From positions 24,921 to 88,920 of the forward strand of contig JAAESX010000347.1 of the NCBI GenBank assembly GCA_024228935.1: DNA of 64,000 nt, in the 5' to 3' direction. The translations under genes were made by a program, and so were the position numbers. The notes beneath the pieces were generated by a model. That model was given only the letters and a program-made list of their open reading frames with translations, did not search any database and had not been told where the DNA came from. This stretch comes from Pseudomonadota bacterium (GTDB lineage: Bacteria > Myxococcota_A > UBA796 > CAJQPC01). Below, one piece after another: positions 1 through 8,647 of this stretch. Each line of letters begins with the position of its first letter. Position 1 is the first letter of the stretch.

Positions 1-254
1 CCCAGGCTGTCCTCGTCCAGGACCTGGAAGTCCGAGGTCACGAAGCCGTCGCCGTCCGTGTCGAGTGCCGACATGTCGAGGGTGCAGCCGAACGAGGTGT
101 AGTCGTAGTACCAGTCCGTGCTCGGGTGGTCGCACGACGGGTCGTCGAACAGACGCAGCTCGTCATAGGCGTCGATGCCGTTGCAGTTCAGGTCCTGCAG
201 CAGGGCGGTGTTCTCGCAGTCCTGTGCCAGCGCGGCGGCGATGAGGAGTGTCAT
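1..254 (-). CDS. Secreted hypothetical protein, N-terminal part (runs off the left edge)
   Basis: Reading the minus strand from the ATG at 254 gives an open frame to the window edge, about 84 residues. It starts MTLLIAAALAQD, a very short hydrophobic leader with an Ala-x-Ala type cleavage site before Gln-Asp. The mature part is rich in Asp and Cys (LNCNGIDAYDE, DTDGDGF), resembling the calcium-binding Asp-rich repeats of myxobacterial surface proteins. The ATG overlaps the stop of the upstream OmpA-like gene (ATGA), so it is probably the next gene of that operon. The function is unknown and the C-terminus is outside the window. Confidence 0.7.
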   Translation of the reverse strand, partial: MTLLIAAALAQDCENTALLQDLNCNGIDAYDELRLFDDPSCDHPSTDWYYDYTSFGCTLDMSALDTDGDGFVTSDFQVLDEDSL

Positions 255-1642
255 TGGACGGGCTCTCCGTTCCAGGGGAGCCGGGCTCCGGTTCGAGTGG
301 GAAGAGGGGCGTCGTCGAGCCGGCGGGCGACCACGTGGAACTCGACCCGTCGGTCGGCCTCGAGCGTGCCGTCCTTCGGCTGGACCTCGCCCATGCCTCG
401 GGTGGACAGGCGGTCCGGGTGCACGCCGTCCTCGACCAGGGCCTCCCAGACGCTGCGGCTCCGGGCGTAGCTCAGGTTGTAGTTGTACCGGTAGCTGCCC
501 TCGTTCGAGGCGTGCCCCTCGATGACGACGTGCAGCAGGTCTTCGTTCTCGTTCAGGATTCGGCTCACCTGCGCGAGCGTCGGGCGGCTGTCGGGCAGCA
601 GCTCGGCCGTGCCGAAGACGAAGTGGAGCTCGTCCCGCAGCTCGATGGTGTCGCCGTCCAGTCGGGCGAACTCACCCTCGGCCCAGACGACCTCGGTCGG
701 GCCGTTCGGCTCCGGCTCGGGGTCGGGCAGGCGGGTGACCAGCACCTCGGGCAGGACCTCGACGTCCTCGGTGAAGATCGGCATCGGCGCCTCGACGGGC
801 GTGGGGATGCGCGTCCAGGTGACGCCGGTGTAGGTGCGCCACTCGCTGGTGCCGTACCCGTGGCCCAGCCCCTTGCCCATGCCCACGTCGACCTGGACGT
901 GCGCAGCCGGGTGCAGCCGGGTGCAGCCGCAGGCCGACCAGGCCCTCGGTCCCGGGCGCGACCTGGAGTGAACGCATCGCCAGGAAGCTGCCGCGGGTCG
1001 TCGTGCCGGCGTGGAGCTCGACGCGCCCCGGCCAGGGACGGCGCCGGACGCCCGGAGCTCGGACGCGGCGTCGTAGTCCACCTTCGAGTCCGTCCGTCGT
1101 CGTGCCGTGGCCCCGACCGAGGTCGTGAGCTCCAGGTAGCTCCCGCCGACTCCGACGAGCGCGTCCACGGACGCGCGCGGAGCCCCGTCGCCTGCGAAGG
1201 CCACCGCTCGACCCGTCGGCAGGCCCAGCTCGGCCCGTCCGGTGGTGCGGAGCCGAGCCGTGCCCGGCCCGGTGACCTGCACGCCCACCGAGCTGTCGCC
1301 GGTGTGAACGCCGTCGGTGTCGTACTCGGGCAGCTCGCTGCTCCACTGCACGACGACCGGCACGCTCGCGTAGACGGCCAGGTACTCGTGCGGCTGCCAG
1401 GAGCCCCCGATGGTCGTGATGTTCCGGTTGCGGATCACCGCGCCGACCTCGCGCCCGAACTCGTGCAGGACCAGTGGGTCCCGCTCGTACTGGGTGACGA
1501 CGCCCACGCGCAGGCCGCCTCAAGAGGACGCGTGGGGCGTCCCGGTCCAGACCAGGCTGCCCCCGGTGAACGTCGGTCGCACGAGCTCCATGTCCCCGGC
1601 CTGGTCCTGGGCGGCGCACAGTCCAGCGAGGGCGAGCCACAT
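251..1642 (-). pseudogene. OmpA-family outer membrane protein, interrupted (one in-frame TGA, two net-neutral frameshifts)
   Basis: The C-terminal ~120 residues are a clear OmpA peptidoglycan-binding domain (FVFGTAELLPDS, then VVIEGHASNEG and RSRSVWEALVEDGV). The N-terminal part would be an exported beta-rich domain with the leader MWLALAGLCAAQD, starting at the ATG at 1642, which shares a base with the stop of the upstream gene (TGATG). The frame is damaged. A TGA lies at 1522-1520. Near 1028 one G seems to be missing, and at 903-922 a 10-bp unit (gcagccgggt) is present twice. Between the two indels the sensible protein (RVELHAGTTTRGSF, LRLHPAA) sits in another frame, and removing one copy of the unit joins it cleanly to HVQVDVGMGKG. 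The longest uninterrupted reading is 251-1507. It may be a decaying gene or an assembly error; the domain assignment is secure. Confidence 0.72.
903..922. repeat. 10-bp tandem duplication causing a frameshift
   Basis: The unit gcagccgggt occurs twice in a row at 903-912 and 913-922. Deleting one copy restores a continuous, sensible reading frame through the middle of the OmpA-like gene, so the duplication is probably recent. Confidence 0.7.
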
Positions 1643-2109
1643 CAGAACGTCACCTCGACGCCCGTCGGGCCGACCTCGGCCTCGGCGCGGTCACGCAGAT
1701 CGAGGGTCCACGCCGGCGACAGGGCCAGGGCCGCGATGCCGGCGGCCGCCAGCGTGGCGCTCATCGTCGTGCGAGACCAGGTGGCTCGCACATACGCCTG
1801 CCGGTCCGCATGGAGCATGTCGCTGCGGCGCTCCAGGCGCTGGCGGTACTCCAGCGGGCTGTCGTTCCACTGTTCGCGCTCGACGACGTAGAGGTTCGGG
1901 TCCGGCGGGACGGGCCAGGCCACGACCATCGGGACGACCGATGCGGAGAGCAGCGTGAAGCCCACGCCCACGGTCGCGGTCGTTCGGCGCGCGACGCGGC
2001 TGGCGTCGGCCTCGAGGATGGCTTCGAAGAGCTCGGCGTTCGGGGCCGACGCGTTCAGGTCTGGAGCGACCGGGTCCTGCGCAAACGCCGCGGCGACTAC
2101 CAGGAGCAC
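1642..2109 (-). CDS. Small exported membrane protein of unknown function
   Basis: A 155-residue protein that I do not recognise. It begins with a minimal leader, MLLVVAAAFAQD, followed by an acidic stretch. A first hydrophobic segment lies at about residues 46-66 (GVGFTLLSASVVPMVVAW). A central charged region with YRQRLERRSDMLHADRQAY may be helical, and a second hydrophobic segment (SATLAAAGIAALALSPAW) lies near residue 120. It overlaps the end of the upstream VWA lipoprotein gene by 13 bases and its stop overlaps the start of the OmpA-like gene, so the three are cotranscribed and probably translationally coupled. A role in the envelope is inferred from this context only. Confidence 0.7.
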   Translation of the reverse strand: MLLVVAAAFAQDPVAPDLNASAPNAELFEAILEADASRVARRTTATVGVGFTLLSASVVPMVVAWPVPPDPNLYVVEREQWNDSPLEYRQRLERRSDMLHADRQAYVRATWSRTTMSATLAAAGIAALALSPAWTLDLRDRAEAEVGPTGVEVTF

Positions 2110-3578
2110 GTGTCACCCGAGGTGTACTGCACACGAACCTCCTCGCCGGACTCCGGGACCGCGCCCGCATCGAAGGTCACCGAGCGCTGGTCCGTGTCGA
2201 GTGTCCAGCCGTCCGTGACGAAGCCGTCGACCGTGACCACGACCGAGTCCGGGTCGGCGGGCTCGCTCAGGGGGAAGGTCTCGAGGCGCTCGCCGACGGT
2301 CGCGGCGGCCAGATCGGCCAGGTCGGCGCCCCAGCTCGACTTGATGTCCACCATCATGCCGCCCGTCGCCAGCGTCATCTCCTCGTACCCGGACGGGTCG
2401 TCGAGCGAGACGATGGCGTGGGTCACGATCGAGGGCGACCACATCCACATGTCGAGCAGGTAGGTCTCCCACGAGTACGGGCTCTGGTCCGGCTCGTCGG
2501 ACAAGTAGATGACGGCCGTCCGCGAGCCCTCGCGCAGGAGCGAGTCGTTGCAGGCGGACTGCATGCCCGACCAGACCAGGTGCAGCCCCTTCTCGGTGTA
2601 GATGCCGTACGGGCCCTCGACGGCGTGCAGCAGCTTGGCCTCGAGGTCCGTCGTCGACGACGTGAAGATGGCGTCGTTCAGGCAGCCCGTGTCCTGTGTC
2701 AGCACGCCGACCTGCCAGTCCGAGTCGAACTCGTCCAGGGTGGCCGCGAACGTGCCGAAGTTCTCCGCCAGGTTGCGGGCATCGTCGGCCATCGAGCCCG
2801 ACCGATCCACGTAGACGAGCACGTCCGTGGTGTCGAAGGGCCCCTGCCAGAAGACGTCCTCCAGCTCCAGGATGGGGTTGCCCTGCCCGGTCACTCGGGC
2901 GGCGGTGACCCCCGAGCCGGCCGAGTGGGTGACATAGAGATCGGCCTGGTGCGCGGCAGCGACCTCGGGGGCGAAGACCACGGTGATGGTCTGCTCGTCG
3001 TACCTGCCGAGATCGATGGGCAGGGTCTCCTGGATCTCGAAGCGCTCACCCAGCAGCTCGAGCCCATCCACGGTCACCGGGACCCCGCCATAGCTGCGCA
3101 GCGTGATCTCCCCCTCGGTCGAGCAGCCCGTCGTCTCGTTGCCGAAGTCGTAGACGATGGGGTCCACCTCGAGCGCCGCCGTGCGCCCGGGCCCCTCGAG
3201 CTCGACGGTGACGTAGCCGGCGTCCGGGTCGTTGGACTCGACCCAGATCCGGCCGGTGTTCTCGGGGGCGGTCGCGGTGAAGTGGACCGGCACCTCGAGC
3301 TGGTCCCCCGGCTCGAGGCCGAACGGGGAGAACTCGACGGCGAACGCCAGGCTGCTGGTCACGTCCAGCGCGTCGACCGACAGGACCTCCTCGCCGACGT
3401 TCTCGATGGTCAGGTGTTCGGTCACGGTCTCGCCGCCGACCGCGGTCTCGTCGAAGACCAGGACCTCGGGCCAGACGGCCAGGTCGGGGACACCACGCAC
3501 GCCCGAGTTCCCGACGCCGCCGCTGATGAGCTGATCGGAACACGCACAGATCCACAGGACGGACAGGGGTCCGATCAT
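2097..3578 (-). CDS. Lipoprotein with Ig-like (choice-of-anchor D) repeats and a von Willebrand factor A domain
   Basis: A 493-residue protein. The short leader MIGPLSVLWICAC ends in a lipobox-like Cys, so a lipid anchor is likely. Residues ~35-135 and ~137-232 are two beta-sandwich repeats of the choice-of-anchor D/ASPM-SPD-2 type (VFDETAVGGE, LTIENVGEE; then IVYDFGNETTGCSTEGEITL). A VWA domain follows with an intact metal-ion (MIDAS) motif DRSGS at 258-262 and VIYLSDEPDQ later. Such proteins are usually adhesive or structural surface components. It is the first gene of the leftward envelope cluster, with about 70 bases free upstream for a promoter. The ligand is unknown. Confidence 0.85.
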   Translation of the reverse strand: MIGPLSVLWICACSDQLISGGVGNSGVRGVPDLAVWPEVLVFDETAVGGETVTEHLTIENVGEEVLSVDALDVTSSLAFAVEFSPFGLEPGDQLEVPVHFTATAPENTGRIWVESNDPDAGYVTVELEGPGRTAALEVDPIVYDFGNETTGCSTEGEITLRSYGGVPVTVDGLELLGERFEIQETLPIDLGRYDEQTITVVFAPEVAAAHQADLYVTHSAGSGVTAARVTGQGNPILELEDVFWQGPFDTTDVLVYVDRSGSMADDARNLAENFGTFAATLDEFDSDWQVGVLTQDTGCLNDAIFTSSTTDLEAKLLHAVEGPYGIYTEKGLHLVWSGMQSACNDSLLREGSRTAVIYLSDEPDQSPYSWETYLLDMWMWSPSIVTHAIVSLDDPSGYEEMTLATGGMMVDIKSSWGADLADLAAATVGERLETFPLSEPADPDSVVVTVDGFVTDGWTLDTDQRSVTFDAGAVPESGEEVRVQYTSGDTCSW

Positions 3579-3652
3579 CGAGCACCTCGCTTGTCCCTGA
3601 CGCTATCGGAAGGTGCCGAGGATCCTGGAATCAGGCGGCTGTCAGGCCGCTG

Positions 3653-4345
3653 TCACCCGTGCCGCACCCACACGCCGTCTTCGAGGCGTTCGTGCGGGGT
3701 GTAGCGCGCCTTGTAGCTCAGCTGCGCACAGTCCTTGACGTACAGTCCCAGGTAGTAGTAGCGGTAGCCCTTGCTCTTCAGCCAGGCGATCTCGGCGAGC
3801 ACGCTGAACACGCCAAGGCTTCGTCGATCCTCGTCCGGGTCGAAGTAGAAGTAGACGCTCGACGCGTCCCGGTCGCCCAGGTCGACGATCCCGACCCCGA
3901 TGAGCTTGTCGCCCACGAGATACCGCGTCTCGATGGTCCGAGTGCACGTGACGGTCAGCCAGTTCCGGTAGTGGCCGGCGCTGGTCGGCCGGTCGGACAG
4001 GCCCCGCTCGAGCTTGTGGCGGTTGAAGAGCGCCAGGTGCTCGTCATCGACCTTCGGGGGGCCGGCCAGGACCCGGACGTCCTGGTTGCGTCGCCAGGCC
4101 TTGCGCTGGCTCTTGCTCGGCTCGAACTCCGAGATGGGCACGCGGATGCCCTTGCACTCGGTGCAGCTGGGGCACGACGGGCGGTACATCGTGCGGCCCA
4201 CGCGACGGTCGGCGTGGGCGAGCAGGCGGTCGAACTCCCGGGGCTCGATCGGCTCGCGGTACCAGCGCAGCGGCAGCACGGCCTCGCGACCCGGGAGGTA
4301 CGGGCACGGGTGGGGTGTCTGGTCGACCGGGATTCCGCTGGGCAC
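3653..4345 (-). CDS. bpt: Aspartate/glutamate leucyltransferase (Bpt, bacterial arginyl-transferase homologue)
   Basis: A 230-residue protein matching the Bpt/Ate1 family. These enzymes attach Leu from charged tRNA to proteins with N-terminal Asp or Glu, marking them for the ClpS-ClpAP N-degron pathway. The N-terminal domain has the typical PCPYLPGREA segment and the CPSCTECKG cysteine motif near residue 60, followed by RPSC...SQRKAWRRN, the usual basic stretch. The C-terminal GNAT-like half has YFYFDPDEDRRSLGVFSVL and YYLGLYVKDC. The length is normal for Bpt. It stands alone between the VWA lipoprotein gene and an MBL-fold gene 13 bases upstream, which may share its transcript. Confidence 0.93.
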   Translation of the reverse strand: MPSGIPVDQTPHPCPYLPGREAVLPLRWYREPIEPREFDRLLAHADRRVGRTMYRPSCPSCTECKGIRVPISEFEPSKSQRKAWRRNQDVRVLAGPPKVDDEHLALFNRHKLERGLSDRPTSAGHYRNWLTVTCTRTIETRYLVGDKLIGVGIVDLGDRDASSVYFYFDPDEDRRSLGVFSVLAEIAWLKSKGYRYYYLGLYVKDCAQLSYKARYTPHERLEDGVWVRHG

Positions 4346-4358
4346 CGCCGCACCATAA

Positions 4359-5210
4359 TCACAGCGGGAAGCGCGACCCCTCCTGGGCGACGTGGTGACC
4401 CGCGGCCTCGATGGCCTGGACGGCGTCGGACTCGGGCTGGAGAGCGGGGTTGCTGTGGTTCAGGTGGGTGAAGTGGACCTTCGCGCGCTGGGGCTCCGGC
4501 AGCACCGCGAACCGCTCGATGGACTCGACGATGAAGGGGTGGGGGATCTCGGCCATGTCGCGGCCGGGCAGCTCGTCGCCCGAGAAGAACGTGCCGTCCA
4601 GGAGCGCCACGTCGGCGCGGGCGATCCACTCCTCGACCGGCGTGTCCCACCGCTCCCACTTGTCGATGTCGGGCAGGTACAGGAGCGAGCTGGTGGGCCC
4701 CTCGACCAGGAAGCCGACGGTGTCGGAGAGCTCGTCGCGGTGGGGCACGGTGAAGGGGGTGACCGCCAGGCTCCCGACGGACACCGCGACGCCGTCGACG
4801 AGCGGGGACAGGGCGATGTTCTGCAGCTCGACCAGCTGGCTCCACGGCGCGTTGCCGCGCAGGAAGGCGTCCATTCGGGCCGTGGCCCAGACCGGGGTCG
4901 AGCTCGCGCCCATCGCCTCGCGACCCAGGTGCATCAGGCCCGTGTAGTGACCCATGTGGGCGTGCGTGAGGAAGACACCGGCCAGCTCGTCGCCGACCTG
5001 GTGGAGCTGAGCGGGCAGGTCGGGCGAGGCGTCCAGCAGCCAGGTGCTATCCCCGTCCACGAGCGCCACGGACGTCACCCGATGGCCCGCCTCCCAGGCC
5101 GAGGTGCAGCACGACTTCGTGCAGGCGATCTGGGGGTGTCCGGCGTCCTGGGCGACGCCGAGGACGACCGCCTCGGGGCCGGCGATGGCGAGCGGGATGA
5201 AGAGCCACAT
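4359..5210 (-). CDS. PqqB-like MBL-fold metallo-hydrolase, exported
   Basis: A 283-residue protein. The start is set at the ATG at 5210, because MWLFIPLAIAG is a short export leader and the longer reading upstream is the antisense of the next gene. The mature protein starts VVLGVAQDAGHPQIAC with several Cys, as in PqqB-like proteins. It carries the metallo-beta-lactamase motif THAHMGH at about 82-88, a later HRDELSDT with a metal-ligand His, and a final HLNHSNP. PqqB is associated with pyrroloquinoline quinone synthesis or transport, but no pqqA, C, D or E gene is nearby, so the true role is more likely a general hydrolase. Divergent from the hydrolase gene at 5233 with only 22 bases between starts. 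Confidence 0.82.
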   Translation of the reverse strand: MWLFIPLAIAGPEAVVLGVAQDAGHPQIACTKSCCTSAWEAGHRVTSVALVDGDSTWLLDASPDLPAQLHQVGDELAGVFLTHAHMGHYTGLMHLGREAMGASSTPVWATARMDAFLRGNAPWSQLVELQNIALSPLVDGVAVSVGSLAVTPFTVPHRDELSDTVGFLVEGPTSSLLYLPDIDKWERWDTPVEEWIARADVALLDGTFFSGDELPGRDMAEIPHPFIVESIERFAVLPEPQRAKVHFTHLNHSNPALQPESDAVQAIEAAGHHVAQEGSRFPL

Positions 5211-5232
5211 GCCGGGAGGATAGCGTTGGGGC

Positions 5233-6114
5233 GTGTGGCTCCTCCTTCTTGCGTGTGCGGCTCCGATCCAGGTCGAGGCCGGCTCCTGGCCGACGGTCGG
5301 CTGTGTCTCGGCCGAGGCGCCGCTGTGGGGAGAGCAGGAACTGGAGCCCGAGGAGCACGTCATCGTGCACGACGGCCGGCACATCGTCGTCCGGGCCCTG
5401 GCTCCCGCCGCGCATGGCTGCCATCCCGCCGTGCTGCTCGTTCCACCGGGCTTCGACGAGGGCCTGCCCGAGCTGGACGAGCTGTCGTCGGTGAACCTGG
5501 CTCGGGCCGGGCTGGTCGTGGTGGCCTTCGATCCGAGCGGTCGGGGCGAGTCTCCGGGCGAGGAGGACCACGGCGGACCGCGTCATCAGGACGACGTCGC
5601 CGCGGTCCTGTCCTGGGTGGCGCAGCGCTCGGACGTCGACACCGACCGGGTCGTGGTCCGTTCCCGCTCGCTCGGCATCGCGATGGCGAGCGGAGCGCTG
5701 GCGCGTCACCCCGAGCTCGAGCCGCTGGCGCTCTACGACATCGAGGGCCCGGCCAGCCTGCCGGAGAACCTGGAGTACGCCCCCGAGAAGACGCGGGAGA
5801 CCTTCGAGGCCGCCTCGGAGGGGGACGAGTGGTGGGCCGAGCGGAGCCCGGACAACCACCTGGCCCACTTCAGCGGGCACTACCGGCGGGTCCAGGCGCT
5901 CGAGGACCACGCGCTCGGCAGCTACCTGGGCCACGCGCAGGAGCTGCTGAACGTGGCATCGGCCGCCGGCGCGAGGGTGGACTACAACGGCGTCCCCGGC
6001 GAGATCTGGTCGTACGAGGACGTCGAGGACGGCGCGCTCGAGGGCCGGGTGAAGCACGACGACCGCCGGGCGATGGATCTCTTGCTCGACCTGTATGGTG
6101 AGGACGGAGGATGA
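5233..6114 (+). CDS. Alpha/beta hydrolase lipoprotein
   Basis: A 293-residue protein starting at a GTG. The leader MWLLLLAC is only seven residues before the putative lipidated Cys and has no basic residue. The alpha/beta hydrolase core shows VLLVPPGFDEG, then VVAFDPSGRGES, and a nucleophile-elbow-like SRSLG near residue 145 in place of the more usual GxSxG. Downstream YDIEGPASLP and a C-terminal HDDRRAMDLLL may hold the acid and base. The substrate is unknown. Its stop overlaps the start of the next lipoprotein gene (ATGA), and 9 bases or fewer separate the following genes, so 5233-7760 is one transcription unit. Confidence 0.8.
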   Translation: MWLLLLACAAPIQVEAGSWPTVGCVSAEAPLWGEQELEPEEHVIVHDGRHIVVRALAPAAHGCHPAVLLVPPGFDEGLPELDELSSVNLARAGLVVVAFDPSGRGESPGEEDHGGPRHQDDVAAVLSWVAQRSDVDTDRVVVRSRSLGIAMASGALARHPELEPLALYDIEGPASLPENLEYAPEKTRETFEAASEGDEWWAERSPDNHLAHFSGHYRRVQALEDHALGSYLGHAQELLNVASAAGARVDYNGVPGEIWSYEDVEDGALEGRVKHDDRRAMDLLLDLYGEDGG

Positions 6115-6542
6115 CGATGCGATGCTTCCTGATGGTGGCTGGACTCTCGGCGCTGACCGCGTGCACGGCGGGCGGCCCCGTCGAGGAGGAGGACCTGCCG
6201 GCGACCCTGGTCGTCAACTACGCCTGGTCCGGCTTCGAGAACATGCCCGAGGAGACGTGCGCGGCGGCGTGGGCCGACACGCTCTACGTCGAGATGGACC
6301 ACCCCGACGGGGACTACAACCTGCGCCAGGCGGCGTGCGACAACCTCCCCATCGAGATCCCGGGTCTGAGCACCGGCGTCTGGACGGTCGAGGTGCGCAC
6401 GACCCAGTACGCGGACACCGCGCCCGCCAGCTACGGCGTGTCCGAGCTGGTCGACGTCACGCTCGGAAGCGACTCGACGGTCGAGATCGACGTGACGCTG
6501 GAGTGCGTCGAGAACAGCTACTCCTGCGATCGCACCGAGTAG
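6111..6542 (+). CDS. Lipoprotein of unknown function
   Basis: A 143-residue protein with a more conventional lipoprotein leader than its neighbours: MTMRCFLMVAGLSALTAC, with Arg at position 4 and the lipobox Cys at 18. The mature part is acidic and probably beta-rich (TLVVNYAWSGFENMPEETC; WTVEVRTTQYADTAP), with five Cys that could form disulfides. I do not recognise a family. It is translationally coupled to the hydrolase before it (ATGA overlap), and the methyltransferase gene starts directly after its stop. Confidence 0.75.
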   Translation: MTMRCFLMVAGLSALTACTAGGPVEEEDLPATLVVNYAWSGFENMPEETCAAAWADTLYVEMDHPDGDYNLRQAACDNLPIEIPGLSTGVWTVEVRTTQYADTAPASYGVSELVDVTLGSDSTVEIDVTLECVENSYSCDRTE

Positions 6543-7760
6543 GTGCGGCCGGACGAGAGGCCCGCCCGGTCGTGGCGGGCGCTGCTGCTGCCGGACGTCC
6601 CGGCGCTCTGGGTGCCCATCGTCGAGGCCCGCGGACCCGGCGGCTTCCCGTACCGGGAGCTCCCCCTCGACGACGTCGACGTCGTCCTGTGGTGGGCCAT
6701 GGACGGGCGTCGGACCCTGCGCGAGGTGGCCGACGAAGCCGACCTGTCCTGGCGAGCGTTCACGAAGCGCGTCCAGCCCTGGATCGAGGCCCAGGCCGTG
6801 CTCGTGGGCTCGCGTTCGTGGCGGCGTCGGGATCCTCGCCTGGAGCGGCTCATTGCCCCCGAGCGCCCGGCCAACGCCCGTCCATCGGGTCAGTGGGTCG
6901 ACGGAGCCACCCAGCTCGCCGAGTTCCACGGCGGCATCGACGACGCCGACTCGCGCTTCGACCGGGCCGAGACGACGCTCGCGCACGTCTTCCAGGACCC
7001 GCACCCGGCGCTCGCTGGAAGTCGCTGGGGTGAGCGCCTGGCGGCCTGGCTCGGTCCGGCCCAGGACGTCCTGCAGATCGGCGCGGGCACCGGATCGGCG
7101 AGCTCGTGCCTGGACGATCGAAGCCTGACACGGCTCGACCTGAGCCCCGCTCTCCTCGCCGCCCAGGCCGCACGGGCTCCCCGCTCGACCGGCGTGCTGG
7201 GGTCTGCGACGGACATGCCGTTCCCCGACGCGTCGTTCGATGCGGTGGTCTGCAACGAGGTCATCGCCGACCTCACGGCGTCGCCGTCGGCGGGGGACTG
7301 GCTCGTCACGCCCGAGCCGGGGCAGCGCCTGTTCAACACGGGCACGTTCGAGGCCCTGGCCGAGATCGCGCGGGTCCTGCGTCCTGGCGGCCGAGCCTGG
7401 GTCAGCGAGTTCGGCGACATCGACGAGCTCCCGACTGAGACGACCCAGCTCGACCACCCCGAGGTCAGCATCCACTTCGGGCAGTGCGCGCAGGTCGCTC
7501 GCTCGCTGGGTCTGTTGGCCGAGGTCCAGCGGGTCCCCGAGGCGCTCGGCCTGGACCTGTCCGCCCGCTGGCTGTGGCGCGGCTCGTGGATGGCGCTGCG
7601 CGCTCGGTGGCCGGACCTGCCGGCACGCGCCTGGACCTCGGAGACGGTCCCGCTGCCCGAGCGGGTCGAGAACCTGCTCGACGTCACCCTGCGCGAGGAG
7701 GGCCCCGGCCCGCTACCCGGGCGGTTCCACGCTCTACTGCTGACCCGCTCAGTGACGTGA
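6543..7760 (+). CDS. Class I SAM-dependent methyltransferase with N-terminal helical/winged-helix domain
   Basis: A 405-residue cytoplasmic protein whose GTG start directly follows the preceding stop (TAGGTG). Residues 1-100 resemble a small winged-helix or PqqD-like region (DDVDVVLWWAMDGRRTLREV), and the Rossmann methyltransferase core begins at about 175. Motif I is VLQIGAGTG (176-184), a motif II acidic residue is in LTRLDLSP, and ATDMPFPDASFDAVVCNEV is the usual motif IV region. EIARVLRPGGRAWVSEFG completes the fold. The substrate is unknown; small molecules or peptides are both possible. The last 12 bases overlap the convergent RNase Z-like gene. Confidence 0.85.
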   Translation: MRPDERPARSWRALLLPDVPALWVPIVEARGPGGFPYRELPLDDVDVVLWWAMDGRRTLREVADEADLSWRAFTKRVQPWIEAQAVLVGSRSWRRRDPRLERLIAPERPANARPSGQWVDGATQLAEFHGGIDDADSRFDRAETTLAHVFQDPHPALAGSRWGERLAAWLGPAQDVLQIGAGTGSASSCLDDRSLTRLDLSPALLAAQAARAPRSTGVLGSATDMPFPDASFDAVVCNEVIADLTASPSAGDWLVTPEPGQRLFNTGTFEALAEIARVLRPGGRAWVSEFGDIDELPTETTQLDHPEVSIHFGQCAQVARSLGLLAEVQRVPEALGLDLSARWLWRGSWMALRARWPDLPARAWTSETVPLPERVENLLDVTLREEGPGPLPGRFHALLLTRSVT

Positions 7761-8573
7761 CAGGAGCGGCGTGACGCGCTCGCGCAGGCTCTTCGGCAGG
7801 CGCTTGTCGAGCTGCTCCAGGATGTGGTCGGCCTTGTACCGAGCCGAGAAGTGCGTGAAGAGGATGGCCTCGTTCTCGAACAGGTCCGCGCGCTCGGCCA
7901 CCTCGTCGATGTGGATGTGCCCCTTGCTGCGGCACTGCTCGACCGTCACGGCGTCGTCGACGAACGTGACCTCCATGATGAGGACGCGCGCGGTCCGAAC
8001 GACCTCCTCGTTCTCGACGACCTCGATCAGCGAGTCGCCCGTGAACGCCAGCTCGGGCTTCAGGATCTCGTCGCTCACCTCGGTCCCACCCAGGCGGATC
8101 TTCGCGATCTCCTGGCCGGCCAGGCCGCGGTACTCGGGCTTCAGCTTCTTGCGCGCGCTCCACAGGCCATAGCCCTGGCACGGGACGCGGTGGATGCTGC
8201 GGAACGGACGCACCAGGTAGCCCTTGGGCGTGCGCCACTCCTCGCCCGGCCCCAGGGGGACGACCGAGTGGGCCAGCCGGCTGCGGTCGAGGCGCCGATA
8301 GGCGTTGAACAGCGACTCAAGCGCCCGGACGTTCTCGTGACCGACGACGTAGGTGGGCGGCGTCAGGCCCATCAGCCCACGCGTGGCGGCGTGGTAGCAG
8401 ATGCCCCCGATGTGGTCCATGTGGCCGTGCGTCAGCAGCACGACCTCGCGCTGGACGGCGCTCTGGGGGCACCGGCCGATGTCCAGGACGAGCTTCATCC
8501 CGGGGAGCTGGATGCAGGTCTCCAGGCCCCCGACCGAGGCGGCGTCGATGCTGATTCCGGCGAGCTGGAGCAT
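7749..8573 (-). CDS. RNase Z-like MBL-fold hydrolase
   Basis: A 274-residue protein read from the ATG at 8573 (MLQLAGISIDAAS). An in-frame upstream ATG at 8609 would add 12 residues unlike the family. It has the zinc motif THGHMDH at about 48-54 (HxHxDH, as in tRNase Z), a glycine-rich IGGICYH, a later FTGDSLIEVV supplying the Asp ligand, and a final HIHIDEVAERADLFENEAI plus THFSARY, as in the C-terminal metal site of RNase Z. The family processes tRNA 3' ends, but the protein diverges in the exosite region, so another phosphodiester or ester substrate is possible. Confidence 0.83.
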   Translation of the reverse strand: MLQLAGISIDAASVGGLETCIQLPGMKLVLDIGRCPQSAVQREVVLLTHGHMDHIGGICYHAATRGLMGLTPPTYVVGHENVRALESLFNAYRRLDRSRLAHSVVPLGPGEEWRTPKGYLVRPFRSIHRVPCQGYGLWSARKKLKPEYRGLAGQEIAKIRLGGTEVSDEILKPELAFTGDSLIEVVENEEVVRTARVLIMEVTFVDDAVTVEQCRSKGHIHIDEVAERADLFENEAILFTHFSARYKADHILEQLDKRLPKSLRERVTPLLSRH

Positions 8574-8647
8574 GGCCGCTCCACGATAAGCGCCGGGCCG
8601 GGATCGCACACCCCCGGCCGGTTAGACGTCGGGTCTCGGAGGCATCC

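Noticed and set aside
248..1891. A 547-residue plus-strand frame over the OmpA-like gene
   Set aside because: The OmpA domain on the minus strand is unmistakable; this frame only remains open because of the base composition.
4359..5210. Idea that PqqB-like protein marks a PQQ biosynthesis cluster
   Set aside because: No pqqA, C, D or E gene is nearby and the protein has an export leader, so a cluster cannot be supported.
4359..5384. The longer start of the PqqB-like protein at 5384
   Set aside because: The extension is antisense to the divergent hydrolase and lacks a signal; the ATG at 5210 gives a leader.
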